A stretch of 64,000 nucleotides of DNA from CALZJC01 sp041574955 (GTDB lineage Bacteria; Acidobacteriota; Thermoanaerobaculia; Multivoradales; JAHEKO01): NCBI GenBank assembly GCA_041574955.1, contig JBFGNS010000004.1:1-64000 (forward strand). The letters are read 5' to 3'. The notes beneath the pieces are model-generated. The model was not told the DNA's origin. It was given only the letters and a program-made list of their open reading frames with translations, and did no database searches. Shown here piece after piece: positions 17,170 through 32,737 of the stretch (position 1 is the first letter of the stretch; every line of letters begins with the position of its first letter). The position numbers were made by a program, and so were the translations under genes.

Positions 17170-17538
17170 GGGCTGGGCGCGGGCCAGATTGGCCGGCGGG
17201 CCGACGAAACGGCACCGCCCCGACCGCGAGTGGCGGTCGGGGCGGTGTCGTTCGAGAGAAGAATGGAAAAGGGGGGAGGATTCGTTGGGTGGTCTGTTGA
17301 CTATACCCCTCGGCTCGGTAGATCGATCGAGGGGAACTGGGTGATGGGGTTTGGAGAAGTGCCGGACGGCTCGCGCCGCCCGAAGTTGGAAAGAATGTGT
17401 TGAGGGACCTCCCCGTGAGTCCTTGTCCTTGCTGGCATTTCTTCTTGCAAGCCAGGTGCCAACACCCTCGTCCGCACCCCCGCGCAGCATTGCCGGCGGC
17501 CGGTTGCGGCCCCGTGCCGCATCTGGGAGAGTGGGCCG
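17170..17538. other. Divergent mutY-sppA intergenic region with strong hairpin
   Basis: 369 bp without a gene. A perfect 15-bp inverted repeat with a 5-nt loop lies at 17213-17247 (arms CACCGCCCCGACCGC and GCGGTCGGGGCGGTG). A 7-bp repeat CCCCTCG/CGAGGGG lies at 17306-17334. A possible plus-strand promoter for sppA is TTGACT (17297-17302), 16 bp, TAGATC (17319-17324). No run of T follows the large hairpin on the plus strand, so a classic terminator is not supported. Confidence 0.5.
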
Positions 17539-19248
17539 GTGCGAGCCCTGATCGTCGTCTTCCTGCTGCTGGTGGTGGTCGTGGTCGTCGTCGGGGTGGC
17601 GGCCGTCCTGCTGTCGGACGGCGCGGCCGCGGTCGGCAAGCCACGGGTGCTGACCGTGCGGCTGGACCGGCCGCTGCTCGATTATGCGCCGGTACCGGCG
17701 CTGCCGGTGTTCGACCTCGACCCCGGCGCCAGCCTCGCCACGCTCTACCGGGCGCTCGACCGGGCTCGGCACGAAAAGGAGATGGCCGGCGTCGCGGTCT
17801 ACATCCAGAGCGCCCGCTTCGGGCTCGCCAAGGCGCACGAGCTGCGGCGGCTGCTGGCCTCGGTCGCCGAGGCCGGCAAGTTCGTCGACTGCTACCTCGA
17901 GACGGCGGGCGAGGGCACCAACGGCACCCTGGCGTACTTCGTGGCCACCGCCTGCGACCACATTTCGCTGGCCCCCGCCGGAGACGTCAACCTGCTCGGT
18001 CTGTACGCCGACAGCCTGTTCCTGCGCGGCACCTTCGACAAGCTGAAGATCGAGCCCGACTTCCAGGCGGTGGGCGAGTACAAGAGTGCCGGCGAGGCGT
18101 TCACCCGGCACGATCATTCGCCGGCGGCGCGAGCCGCGCTGTCGGCGATCCTCGACGACCTGTACGGCCAGCTGGTGGACGCCGTCGCGACGGCGCGCGA
18201 GCTGGCGCCGGAGCGCGTCCGGGAGCTCGTCGACGGCGCGCCTTACAGCGCCGAGGAGGCGCTCGCCGCCGGGCTGGTCGACCAGCTCGCCTTCCCCGAC
18301 GAGTTCGAGGACCGGCTCGCCGAGCTCGCCGGCGGCGAGCCCCTGCTGGTGAGCGCCAGCCGGTTCGGTGCCGGCGGTGAGCGCGGCCGCGGGCCGCTGG
18401 CGGTGGTCTTCGCCCAGGGTGTGATCGTGCGCGGCCGCGGCGGCATCGACGCCTGGACGCGCGATCTCTACGTCGGCTCGGACGACATGCGGCGGCTGCT
18501 GCGCGAGCTGGCCGAGAGCGACGCCGTCAAGGCGGTGGTGCTACGCATCGACAGCCCGGGCGGCTCGGCGCTCGCCTCCGATCTGATCCTGCGCGAGGTG
18601 GAACGGCTGCAGCGGGTCAAGCCGGTGGTCGTCTCGATGTCCGACCTGGCGGCCTCCGGCGGCTACTACATCGCCGCCAAGGCGGAGAAGATCGTCGCCG
18701 AGCCGGCGACGTTGACCGGCTCGATCGGTGTGGTGGCCGGCAAGCTGGTGACGCGGCGGTTCGAAGAGGAGCTGCTGGGGCTGACCCACGACACCCTGCA
18801 GCGCGGCTCGAACGCCGCCATCTACTCGCCGCTCGAGCCGATGACCGAGGTCCAGGCCGAGCAGTTCGGCCGCCTGATGCAGGGCGTCTACGACCGGTTC
18901 ATCGGTCACGTCGCCAGCGGTCGCACGCTCGAACCGGCGGCGGTCGAGGAGGTCGCCGGCGGGCGGGTGTGGACCGGCGAGCGGGCCGTGGGCCTCGGGC
19001 TGGTGGACGAGCTCGGCGGGCTCGACCGCGCGCTCGCGCTGGCGCGCGAGGCGGCAGGCATCGACGACGCCCGCGCCGGCTACCGCTACTATCCGCGGCC
19101 GCCCGGGCTGCTCGAGTTCTTCTTCGGCGACGACTCGGGTCTGCCGCCGCTCGGCGGCGCGCCGCTCGAGCGGCTGCTGGCGCCGCCGCGGCCGCCGGGA
19201 CTGCTCGAGCTGCCGGCTCCCTGGCGCGCCTTGAACCGTCCGCTGTAG
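17539..19248 (+). CDS. sppA: Signal peptide peptidase SppA, 67K (two-domain) type
   Basis: 569 aa membrane-anchored serine protease that degrades remnant signal peptides. A single TM lies at residues 4-25 (valine/leucine-rich). Two S49 domains follow. The general-base lysine is in VGEYKSAGEAF of the first, and the nucleophile serine is in SDLAASGGYYIAA of the second, after the RIDSPGGSALAS motif. This Lys/Ser split across domains is the E. coli SppA arrangement. GTG start at 17539, upstream of dnaA on the same strand. Confidence 0.93.
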   Translation: MRALIVVFLLLVVVVVVVGVAAVLLSDGAAAVGKPRVLTVRLDRPLLDYAPVPALPVFDLDPGASLATLYRALDRARHEKEMAGVAVYIQSARFGLAKAHELRRLLASVAEAGKFVDCYLETAGEGTNGTLAYFVATACDHISLAPAGDVNLLGLYADSLFLRGTFDKLKIEPDFQAVGEYKSAGEAFTRHDHSPAARAALSAILDDLYGQLVDAVATARELAPERVRELVDGAPYSAEEALAAGLVDQLAFPDEFEDRLAELAGGEPLLVSASRFGAGGERGRGPLAVVFAQGVIVRGRGGIDAWTRDLYVGSDDMRRLLRELAESDAVKAVVLRIDSPGGSALASDLILREVERLQRVKPVVVSMSDLAASGGYYIAAKAEKIVAEPATLTGSIGVVAGKLVTRRFEEELLGLTHDTLQRGSNAAIYSPLEPMTEVQAEQFGRLMQGVYDRFIGHVASGRTLEPAAVEEVAGGRVWTGERAVGLGLVDELGGLDRALALAREAAGIDDARAGYRYYPRPPGLLEFFFGDDSGLPPLGGAPLERLLAPPRPPGLLELPAPWRALNRPL

Positions 19249-19313
19249 GCGCTCAGCATGGGCACGCCCGGGGCCGCCGCGCGGGCCGCCCGCGCCGCCG
19301 GGTGGGACCCCGG

Positions 19314-19341
19314 TTGCGCCGCCGAAGCCGTGTGCTATCAT
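19314..19341 (+). promoter_or_regulatory. Predicted dnaA promoter
   Basis: TTGCGC (19314-19319), 16-bp spacer, TATCAT (19336-19341), about 98 bp before the dnaA ATG. Two DnaA boxes follow downstream, fitting DnaA autoregulation. Confidence 0.5.
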
Positions 19342-19394
19342 CCCGCCGCTCCGCCGAAATCTGACCCTTTCAGGAGCAGCAAAGCTTCAACATT

Positions 19395-19415
19395 TTTTCC
19401 ACAGCCTGTGGAAAA
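19395..19415. promoter_or_regulatory. Inverted pair of DnaA boxes before dnaA
   Basis: TTTTCCACA (19395-19403) and its reverse complement TGTGGAAAA (19407-19415), separated by 3 bp. Both fit the relaxed DnaA box TTWTNCACA. They sit in the dnaA leader 25 bp before the ATG, so they probably mediate autoregulation and may be part of a bipartite origin. Confidence 0.7.
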
Positions 19416-19439
19416 CCGGCCGGGATTCTTGTTGCTCGA

Positions 19440-20717
<1,278 letters not shown>

Positions 20718-20979
20718 CGCCGGCGCGCAGCTCACGGGCTGTGGATGCCGGCTGCGGTCCGCCGGTGGAGAAGCTGTGGAAAGCGGCGCGGACGGCGCCC
20801 GGCTTCCGCAGCCGTCCACCGCTCGTCCACAACGCGGCCACAACTTTTTCCACTCGCCCGGCAGCCTCGCTCGCTCCCTCGGCGCCAACTCGCGAGCGTC
20901 GCTTTCCGCAGTTCCACAGCCGCCTACGGCTACTACTGCTGTGCTATATTGACTATTCTTCCAGACGGAGTCGCCTCCC
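20718..20979. other. oriC: Probable oriC (dnaA-dnaN intergenic region)
   Basis: 262 bp with many DnaA-box-like 9-mers sharing the TCCACA or TGTGGA core: 20740-20747 (TGTGGATG), 20775-20783 (TGTGGAAAG), 20823-20832 (TCGTCCACAA), a GGCCACAA near 20836, a TTTTTCCAC near 20846, and 20912-20918 (TTCCACA). An AT-richer patch (20929-20962, containing GCTATATTGACTATTCTT) next to dnaN is the most likely unwinding element. Its TATATT at 20945 could also be a -10 box for dnaN. Confidence 0.7.
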
Positions 20980-22080
20980 ATGAAAATTCGTCTCAAGCGC
21001 TCCGAGTTCCTGAACGAGCTCGCCCCGATGCAAGGCATCGTCGAGCGACGCACCACCATTCCGGTGCTGTCGCACATCCTGCTGCGCGCCGGCGACGGCC
21101 GGCTGGATCTGGCGGCGACCGATCTCGACGTGTCGCTCACCACCTGGTGCGAGGCCGAGGTCGAGGGCACTGGCGGCATCGCCGTCCAGGCGCGCAAGTT
21201 CCTCGAGATCGTCCGCTCGCTGCCGTCCGACGAGGTGCGGCTGGAGGTGGCGGACGAGAACCGGTTGCGCATCGCCGCCGGCAGCTCGCGCTTCACCATC
21301 AACGGTCTGTCGCCGGACGACTTTCCGACGCTGCCGACGGTGGACGAGAGCGAGGTCGTCGCGCTGCCGTTCGGCAGGTTCAAGGCGATGGTCGGCAAGG
21401 TGATCTTCGCGGTGTCGACCGAGGAGTCACGCTTCCAGCTCAACGGCGCGCTGGTCAAGCTGAAGGACGGCGGCCTCGAGCTGGTGGCCACCGACGGCCA
21501 CCGCCTGGCGCTGGTCGAGAACGGTCTCGAGGGCGCCGCCGCCGCCGACGGCGTGCTGGTGCCGCGCAAGGCGCTGCTCGAGCTGCAGCGGTTCGAGGGG
21601 GGGGACGGTGATCTGGGCTTCGCCAGGGGCGAGCACCACCTGTCGTTCCGGCTCGGGCGGCGGGAGCTGATCTGCCGCATCCTCGAGGGGACCTTCCCGG
21701 ACTACGAGCGTGTGATCGCCAAGGACAACGACCGCGTCGGGGTGTTCGATCGGCGGCTGCTGTCGGAGGCGGTACAGCGCGTGGCGCTGCTCACCGGCGA
21801 CCGGGCTCGAGCCGTTCGACTGGAGTTCTCCGACGACCGCATGAAGGTGTCGGCGGCCAACCCGGATCTCGGCGAGGCCAGCGAAGAGGTGGACTGCGAG
21901 TTCAGCGGTGACGGCCTCAGTCTCGGCCTGAACCCCGACTATCTGGCACAGTTCCTGGCCGCGGTCGACACCGCCAAGGTGCGGATCGAGCTCAAGGACG
22001 AGAACACCCAGTGCATCGGCGTGCCGCTCGACGGCGAGGACCAGAGGTACCTCTGCGTCATCATGCCGATGCGCGTCTGA
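20980..22080 (+). CDS. dnaN: DNA polymerase III beta subunit (sliding clamp)
   Basis: 366 aa, three clamp folds. Opens MKIRLKRSEFLNELAPMQGI. Contains the family segments TIPVLSHILLRAG, FTINGLSPDDFPTLP and the C-terminal YLCVIMPMRV, the usual clamp ending near the peptide-binding cleft. ATG start at 20980, directly after the putative origin. Confidence 0.98.
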   Translation: MKIRLKRSEFLNELAPMQGIVERRTTIPVLSHILLRAGDGRLDLAATDLDVSLTTWCEAEVEGTGGIAVQARKFLEIVRSLPSDEVRLEVADENRLRIAAGSSRFTINGLSPDDFPTLPTVDESEVVALPFGRFKAMVGKVIFAVSTEESRFQLNGALVKLKDGGLELVATDGHRLALVENGLEGAAAADGVLVPRKALLELQRFEGGDGDLGFARGEHHLSFRLGRRELICRILEGTFPDYERVIAKDNDRVGVFDRRLLSEAVQRVALLTGDRARAVRLEFSDDRMKVSAANPDLGEASEEVDCEFSGDGLSLGLNPDYLAQFLAAVDTAKVRIELKDENTQCIGVPLDGEDQRYLCVIMPMRV

Positions 22081-22108
22081 CCGGCCGCCCGGCGCGCCGG
22101 CGACGGCG

Positions 22109-25830
<3,722 letters not shown>

Positions 25831-25834
25831 TCCC

Positions 25835-28354
<2,520 letters not shown>

Positions 28355-28407
28355 GCGGGTGGTCTGCTGCCTGCGCGGCGCCGGGGTGGGCGCGCGACGC
28401 GTCTCAT

Positions 28408-28605
28408 GTGCTGGCCCGGCCGGCTGGGAGTCGCGGGGGAGGGGGTCCCAGGGTACCGGCTCGCGCCGGTCGGGTTTTCTCGGGGGTGCGCTCGCCCGCA
28501 CTCGGCTGGCGCGCGGCATCGGCGTCGGACTCCCGCCGGCGTTGCGCCGCGCTGGCCGAGAGCTACCCTGGAACCCCCTCCCCCGCAACTCCGACGCCGG
28601 CCTCC
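28408..28605 (+). repeat. R1 structured repeat, copy 1
   Basis: Non-coding, 3' of gyrA. The outer arms 28427-28457 and 28562-28592 are complementary at 28 of 31 positions. An inner stem, CTCGGCTGGCGCG (28501-28513) with CGCGCTGGCCGAG (28548-28560), pairs fully if two G-U pairs are allowed. Related copies lie at 52298-52510 and 54003-54259 in the same orientation. Likely a folded RNA or cruciform-forming element. Confidence 0.8.
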
Positions 28606-28644
28606 TTGGGAAGATGGCTCGGGGTCGTGGGGCCGCGTGCAGCG

Positions 28645-29253
28645 ATGTCTGAGCGAGAGCAGCGGCCCGCGGTGGCCGGGGAGGAACGGTCCGGGCCGGC
28701 GGCGCCGGCGCCGGGGCTGCTGTACAGGGTGGCCTGGGTGTTCTACCTGGTGCTGGCGATCGGCGGGGTGGTGTGGATCGGGGTGCGGCGGGGGACGATC
28801 CCGCTGGAGCTGTTCGTGGATCCGGCGGGCTGGTGGATCGACCTGGGGCTGGGCCTCGGGGCCGGCGGCCTGCTGCTCGGGCTGTGGCAGCTGGGGAGGC
28901 GGCTGCTGCCGTCGGCGAGGGCGCTCGAGGGCAAGCTGGGAGAGCTGCTGGCCGGGGTCGACGGCGCCGAGGTGGTGGCGCTGGCGCTGGTGTCGGGCTT
29001 CGCCGAGGAGCTGTTCTTTCGCGGCGCCATGCAGGCGGCCTGGGGCTGGCCGTTGGCCACCGCCCTGTTCGCCCTGCTGCACGTCGGCCCCGGGCGGGCC
29101 TACCGCTCCTGGACCGTCTTCGCCGCCGCCGCCGGCCTGCTGCTGGCCGGCCTGATGGAGTGGCGCGGCAACCTGCTCGCCCCGGTGGTGGCCCACGCCC
29201 TGGTCAACGCGGTCAACCTGGGGCGGCTGGCGAGGAGAGGCGTGCGGGCTTGA
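28645..29253 (+). CDS. CPBP-family intramembrane glutamic endopeptidase
   Basis: 202 aa, about four to five hydrophobic segments. The C-terminal half has the CPBP (Abi, PF02517) motifs: EELFFRG with the paired glutamates (residue ~118), the FALLH histidine segment and a terminal APVVAHALVNAVNL. Related to Rce1-type prenyl proteases, but bacterial members vary widely (bacteriocin immunity, regulation). ATG at 28645; the frame is open further upstream, but that part is R1 repeat. No obvious substrate nearby. Confidence 0.82.
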   Translation: MSEREQRPAVAGEERSGPAAPAPGLLYRVAWVFYLVLAIGGVVWIGVRRGTIPLELFVDPAGWWIDLGLGLGAGGLLLGLWQLGRRLLPSARALEGKLGELLAGVDGAEVVALALVSGFAEELFFRGAMQAAWGWPLATALFALLHVGPGRAYRSWTVFAAAAGLLLAGLMEWRGNLLAPVVAHALVNAVNLGRLARRGVRA

Positions 29254-29615
29254 GGGCCCGGGGGTTTGACGCGCGGGGCGAACCTCTCTGCGCATGCCAG
29301 GGTTGGTTCGCTGCGCTCAGGATGACAGCGAGCTTCCGGCCGCGGCGTCGGACTCCAACCCCGAGCACTACCGCAGGGACCACCCTTCGAAGTGACAGCA
29401 ACGCCCGGGGCCATCGCCGGAGGCTGCGCCCGCCGGTTGGAGCCCGGGGCGGAGCGACATCACCCTCGCCTTTGGAGCGCAGCTCCGGGCTCCGGCCGGC
29501 CAGCGCAGCCGGCCCGAAGCTCCGGAGCCCCCAAGCCCCCAAGCCCCCAAGCCCTCGGGCCCTCTACCCCCTCTGCTACACTCACCCGCCCGACCCAAGG
29601 AGGCGATCACCCCCA
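29254..29615. repeat. Intergenic repeat tract: HPERSEG-type repeat, R2 module, 8-bp tandem repeat
   Basis: 362 bp without a gene. Around 29281-29330 the minus strand reads GTCATCCTGAGCGCAGCGAA followed by CATGCGCAGAG, a widespread bacterial intergenic repeat that translates to HPERSE-like peptides. An R2 module (about 29378-29472) includes CACCCTTCGAAGTGACAG and GCCCGGGGCGGAGCGACA. Three perfect copies of GCCCCCAA lie at 29527-29550. The AAGGAGG ribosome-binding site of the next gene is at the end. Confidence 0.6.
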
Positions 29616-30998
29616 ATGAGCGGCGACAGTCAGGCGGTCTTCGACCGCATCGAGCGCGAAAAAGAGCGCTACCTCGAGGAGCTCAAGGAGTACATCCGGA
29701 TCCCGTCGGTGTCGACCGATCCCGACCACAAAGCCGACGTCCTGCGCTGCGGCGACTACCTGGCCGAGCGGCTCGGCGAGGCCGGTCTCGAGGTCGAGAA
29801 GATCGACACCGAAGGCAACCCGCTGGTCTACGCCGAGTGGCTGGGCGCGCCGGGCAAGCCGACGGTGCTGTTCTACGGCCACTACGACGTCCAGCCGCCG
29901 GATCCGCTCGAGGAGTGGCGCAACCCGCCGTTCGAGCCGACCGTCGAGGGCGACGAGCTGGTGGCGCGCGGCGCGACCGACGACAAGGGCCAGTCGTACT
30001 GCCACGTCAAGGCGGTCGAGGCGGTGCTGGCCGAGCGCGGCGAGCTGCCGGTCAACGTCAAGTTCCTGGTCGAGGGCGAGGAGGAGATCGGCGGCGAGTC
30101 GATCGACAAGTACGTGCGCGCCGACGCCGGCGGCAAGCTGGCGTGCGACGCGGTGGTGGTCTCCGACACCTCGATGTTCGGTCCCGGCCAGCCGTCGATC
30201 CTGTACGGGCTCAAGGGCCTGAGCTACCAGGAGATCCGGGTCTACGGCCCGAACCGCGACCTGCATTCGGGCACCTTCGGTGGCGGCGTCGCCAACCCGG
30301 CCAACGCGCTGTGCCAGATCATCGCGCGGCTGCGCGACGCGGAGACCGGCAAGGTGATGATCCCGGGCTTCTACGACGCGGTGCGCCCGCTGGAAGAGTG
30401 GGAGCGCAAGGAGTTCGCGGCGCTGCCGTTCGACGACGACGCCTACCGCGCCGAGCTCGGCCTCGAGGCGGTGTTCGGCGAGCAGGGCTACACCACGCTC
30501 GAGCGGGTGTGGGCGCGCCCCACCTGCGACGTCAACGGCCTGTGGAGCGGCTACCAGGGCGCCGGAGCCAAGACCGTGCTGCCGGCCAAGGCCGGCGCCA
30601 AGGTCTCGATGCGTCTGGTACCCGACCAGGACCCCGATGAGATCGCCCGCCTGTTCGCCGACTACGTGCGCTCGATCGCGCCGCCCGGCGTGCGGGTCGA
30701 GGCCACCAACCTGCACGGCGCCGAGCCGGTGCTGGTCGAGATCCAGGGGCCGCTGGCCGACGCCGGGATGGCGGCGCAGGAAGACGTCTGGGGCAAGCGC
30801 CCGGTGCGGGTGCGGGAGGGTGGCTCGATCCCGATCGTCGCCACCTTCTCGAAGGTGCTCGAGGTGCCGGTGCTGCTGCTCGGCTTCGGCCTGCCCGACG
30901 ACCGCCTGCACTCGCCCAACGAGAAGTTCAACATCAGCCACTTCTACAACGGCATCCGCACGACCGTGCGGCTGCTCGACCGGATCGGAGCGGCCTAG
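29616..30998 (+). CDS. M20-family metallopeptidase (dipeptidase)
   Basis: 460 aa cytosolic di-zinc peptidase. Metal and catalytic motifs: FYGHYDVQPPDP (His and Asp), ATDDKGQSY (bridging Asp), EGEEEIGGES (catalytic and metal Glu), SDTSMFGPG, and a terminal LHSPNEKFNISHFYNGI. The lid domain contains DLHSGTFGGGVANP. Closest to CNDP-like dipeptidases rather than DapE or ArgE. ATG at 29616 with AAGGAGG upstream. Free-standing; the exact peptide substrate cannot be told. Confidence 0.9.
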   Translation: MSGDSQAVFDRIEREKERYLEELKEYIRIPSVSTDPDHKADVLRCGDYLAERLGEAGLEVEKIDTEGNPLVYAEWLGAPGKPTVLFYGHYDVQPPDPLEEWRNPPFEPTVEGDELVARGATDDKGQSYCHVKAVEAVLAERGELPVNVKFLVEGEEEIGGESIDKYVRADAGGKLACDAVVVSDTSMFGPGQPSILYGLKGLSYQEIRVYGPNRDLHSGTFGGGVANPANALCQIIARLRDAETGKVMIPGFYDAVRPLEEWERKEFAALPFDDDAYRAELGLEAVFGEQGYTTLERVWARPTCDVNGLWSGYQGAGAKTVLPAKAGAKVSMRLVPDQDPDEIARLFADYVRSIAPPGVRVEATNLHGAEPVLVEIQGPLADAGMAAQEDVWGKRPVRVREGGSIPIVATFSKVLEVPVLLLGFGLPDDRLHSPNEKFNISHFYNGIRTTVRLLDRIGAA

Positions 30999-31043
30999 CC
31001 GGCCGGCAGGCGCGGCCGAGCTCCCGGTGACGGCGGCAGCGAC

Positions 31044-31613
31044 ATGGTGCGAGCGGAGCGGGCGGTGACCAGCGACGGCGTCGAGCGCGAGCTCAAGTTC
31101 CCCTGCGACGATCTCGACGCGGTGCGCTCGCGGCTCGCCGAGCTGGGGGCGGAGCGCGAGTCGACCTCGGCGCTCGAGGACAACCTGGTGTTCGACCGCG
31201 ACGGCGAGCTGGCGGCGGCCGGCTGCCTGCTGCGGCTGCGCTCCGACCAGCGCGGCGCGCGGCTGACCTTCAAGGGGCCGGCGAGCTTCGAGGGCACCAC
31301 CAAGCTGCGGCAGGAGATCGAGACCGAGGTCGGCGGCGTCGAGCCGATGCACGAGCTGCTGCGCGGCCTCGGATACCGGCTGGCCTACCGCTACCAGAAG
31401 ATGCGCGAGGAGTGGCGCCTGGGCGGCGTCGTGGTGTCGCTCGACCACACGCCGATCGGCGACTACGTCGAGTTCGAGGGCGGCGAGGCCGAACGGGTCG
31501 CCAGCCGCTGCCGGTTCGACCCGGCGCGCGCCGAGCCGCGCACCTACTACCGTCTGTACCACGACTACCGGCGGCAGCACCCCGAGGCGCCGCGCGAGAT
31601 GCTGTTCGACTGA
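31044..31613 (+). CDS. CYTH-domain protein (class IV adenylate cyclase / triphosphatase-like)
   Basis: 189 aa. The diagnostic E-x-E-x-K motif reads VERELKF. Further acidic and basic strands follow (NLVFDRDGEL, LLRLRSDQRGARLTFKGP, RQEIETEV, YQKMREEW). Members hydrolyse inorganic or thiamine triphosphate or make cAMP. The CyaB-like architecture does not settle which. Two cNMP-binding domains are encoded at 14.9 kb, but a link is speculative. ATG at 31044. Confidence 0.85.
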   Translation: MVRAERAVTSDGVERELKFPCDDLDAVRSRLAELGAERESTSALEDNLVFDRDGELAAAGCLLRLRSDQRGARLTFKGPASFEGTTKLRQEIETEVGGVEPMHELLRGLGYRLAYRYQKMREEWRLGGVVVSLDHTPIGDYVEFEGGEAERVASRCRFDPARAEPRTYYRLYHDYRRQHPEAPREMLFD

Positions 31614-31644
31614 CGGCGCCGCGGCCCGGCGGCGCGAGCGCCAG

Positions 31645-32664
31645 ATGCGGATCAGGTTGCGAGCGGTGGTGCTGGCGGCCGGCTTCGGCACCCGCCTGCG
31701 GCCGCTCACCGAGCGCTGCCCCAAGCCGGCGCTGCCGGTGGCCGGCCGGCCGCTGGCCGCGCTCACGCTCGAGCGGCTGGCCGCCGCCGGCTGCGAGGCG
31801 GCGGCGGTCAACCTGCACTACCTCGGCGACCGGGTGCGGCGGGCGCTGGGCGAGGCGGTCGGCGGCATGCCGCTCACCTACTCCGTGGAGCGCCCGATCC
31901 AGGGCACGCTGGGCGCGCTCACCGCCCTGCGGAGCTTTCTCGAGCCGGCCGATCTGGTGCTGGTGGTCAACGGCGACAGCCTCTGCCGCTGGCCGCTCGC
32001 GCGTCTGCTGCGCCGTCACCGCACGAGCGGCGCCGCCGCCACCCTGCTGCTGGCGGCCCGCGCCCGCCCCGCGGAGTTCGGCGGCGGCGTGGCGGTCGAC
32101 CGCCAGGGGTGGATCGTCGCGCTGCGCGGCGGGGCACCGCGAGCGGCCGGCCGGGCGGTCTTCGCCGGCGCCCAGCTGCTCGAGCCGCGCCTCCTGGCCG
32201 GGCTCGAGGTCGGTCCGGCGGGGCTGGTCGAGGGGCTGTACGAGCCGCTGCTGGCCGCCGGTGAACGGCTGGCGGCGGTGACCACCCGCCGCCGCTGGTT
32301 CGACCTCGGCACCCCCGAGCGCTACCGCCGGGCGGTGCTCGCGTGGGTGCGGGGCGCCCGCCCGTGGGGCCGCAGCTGGCTGGCTCCGGGGGCCGAAGTC
32401 GACCCCTCGGCGCGTCTGCGGCGGGTGGTGGTGGAGGCCGGCGCGGCGATCGCGGGGCGGGCCGAGGTGAGCGGGTCCGTGCTGCTGCCCGGGGCGCGGG
32501 TCGGCCGCGGCGCCCGCCTCGAGCGGTGCGTCGTGGGCTTCGACGCGGAGGTGCCGGCGGGGGCCGAGCTGGCCGGCCGGCTGGTGACCCCGGCGGCACC
32601 CGCCGGCGCAGCGCCGGCGGCGGGCTCGCGGGTCGGCAACGCGGTCTTCACGCCGCTGGCGTAA
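31645..32664 (+). CDS. Sugar-phosphate nucleotidyltransferase with left-handed beta-helix tail
   Basis: 339 aa. The N-terminal Rossmann-like domain opens with VVLAAGFGTRLRPLTERCPKP, the NTP-transferase signature with catalytic Arg and Lys. LVVNGDSLCRW gives the metal-binding Asp. The C-terminal hexapeptide-like region spans about residues 250-325. Resembles MurNAc-1-P uridylyltransferase or mannose-1-P guanylyltransferase; the sugar cannot be assigned. It begins 31 bp after the CYTH gene. Confidence 0.85.
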   Translation: MRIRLRAVVLAAGFGTRLRPLTERCPKPALPVAGRPLAALTLERLAAAGCEAAAVNLHYLGDRVRRALGEAVGGMPLTYSVERPIQGTLGALTALRSFLEPADLVLVVNGDSLCRWPLARLLRRHRTSGAAATLLLAARARPAEFGGGVAVDRQGWIVALRGGAPRAAGRAVFAGAQLLEPRLLAGLEVGPAGLVEGLYEPLLAAGERLAAVTTRRRWFDLGTPERYRRAVLAWVRGARPWGRSWLAPGAEVDPSARLRRVVVEAGAAIAGRAEVSGSVLLPGARVGRGARLERCVVGFDAEVPAGAELAGRLVTPAAPAGAAPAAGSRVGNAVFTPLA

Positions 32665-32737
32665 GGGCGCCGGGGGCGGGGCGGCTGCTAGACTGCGCGC
32701 GCCGGCCGCGCCCTCATGTACTCCCCCGCCGTAACAG

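Noticed and set aside
17170..18117. Long open minus frame upstream of mutY, overlapping sppA
   Set aside because: High GC keeps opposite frames open. The residues show no MutY similarity and sppA on the plus strand is clearly real.
28408..28644. Reading frame that would extend the CPBP protease upstream through R1 copy 1
   Set aside because: The extra residues come from a non-coding structured repeat whose other copies contain stops and frame changes; the ATG at 28645 gives a normal-length protein.
29527..29550. CRISPR-like array
   Set aside because: It is three head-to-tail copies of an 8-bp C-rich unit without spacers, and no cas genes are present.
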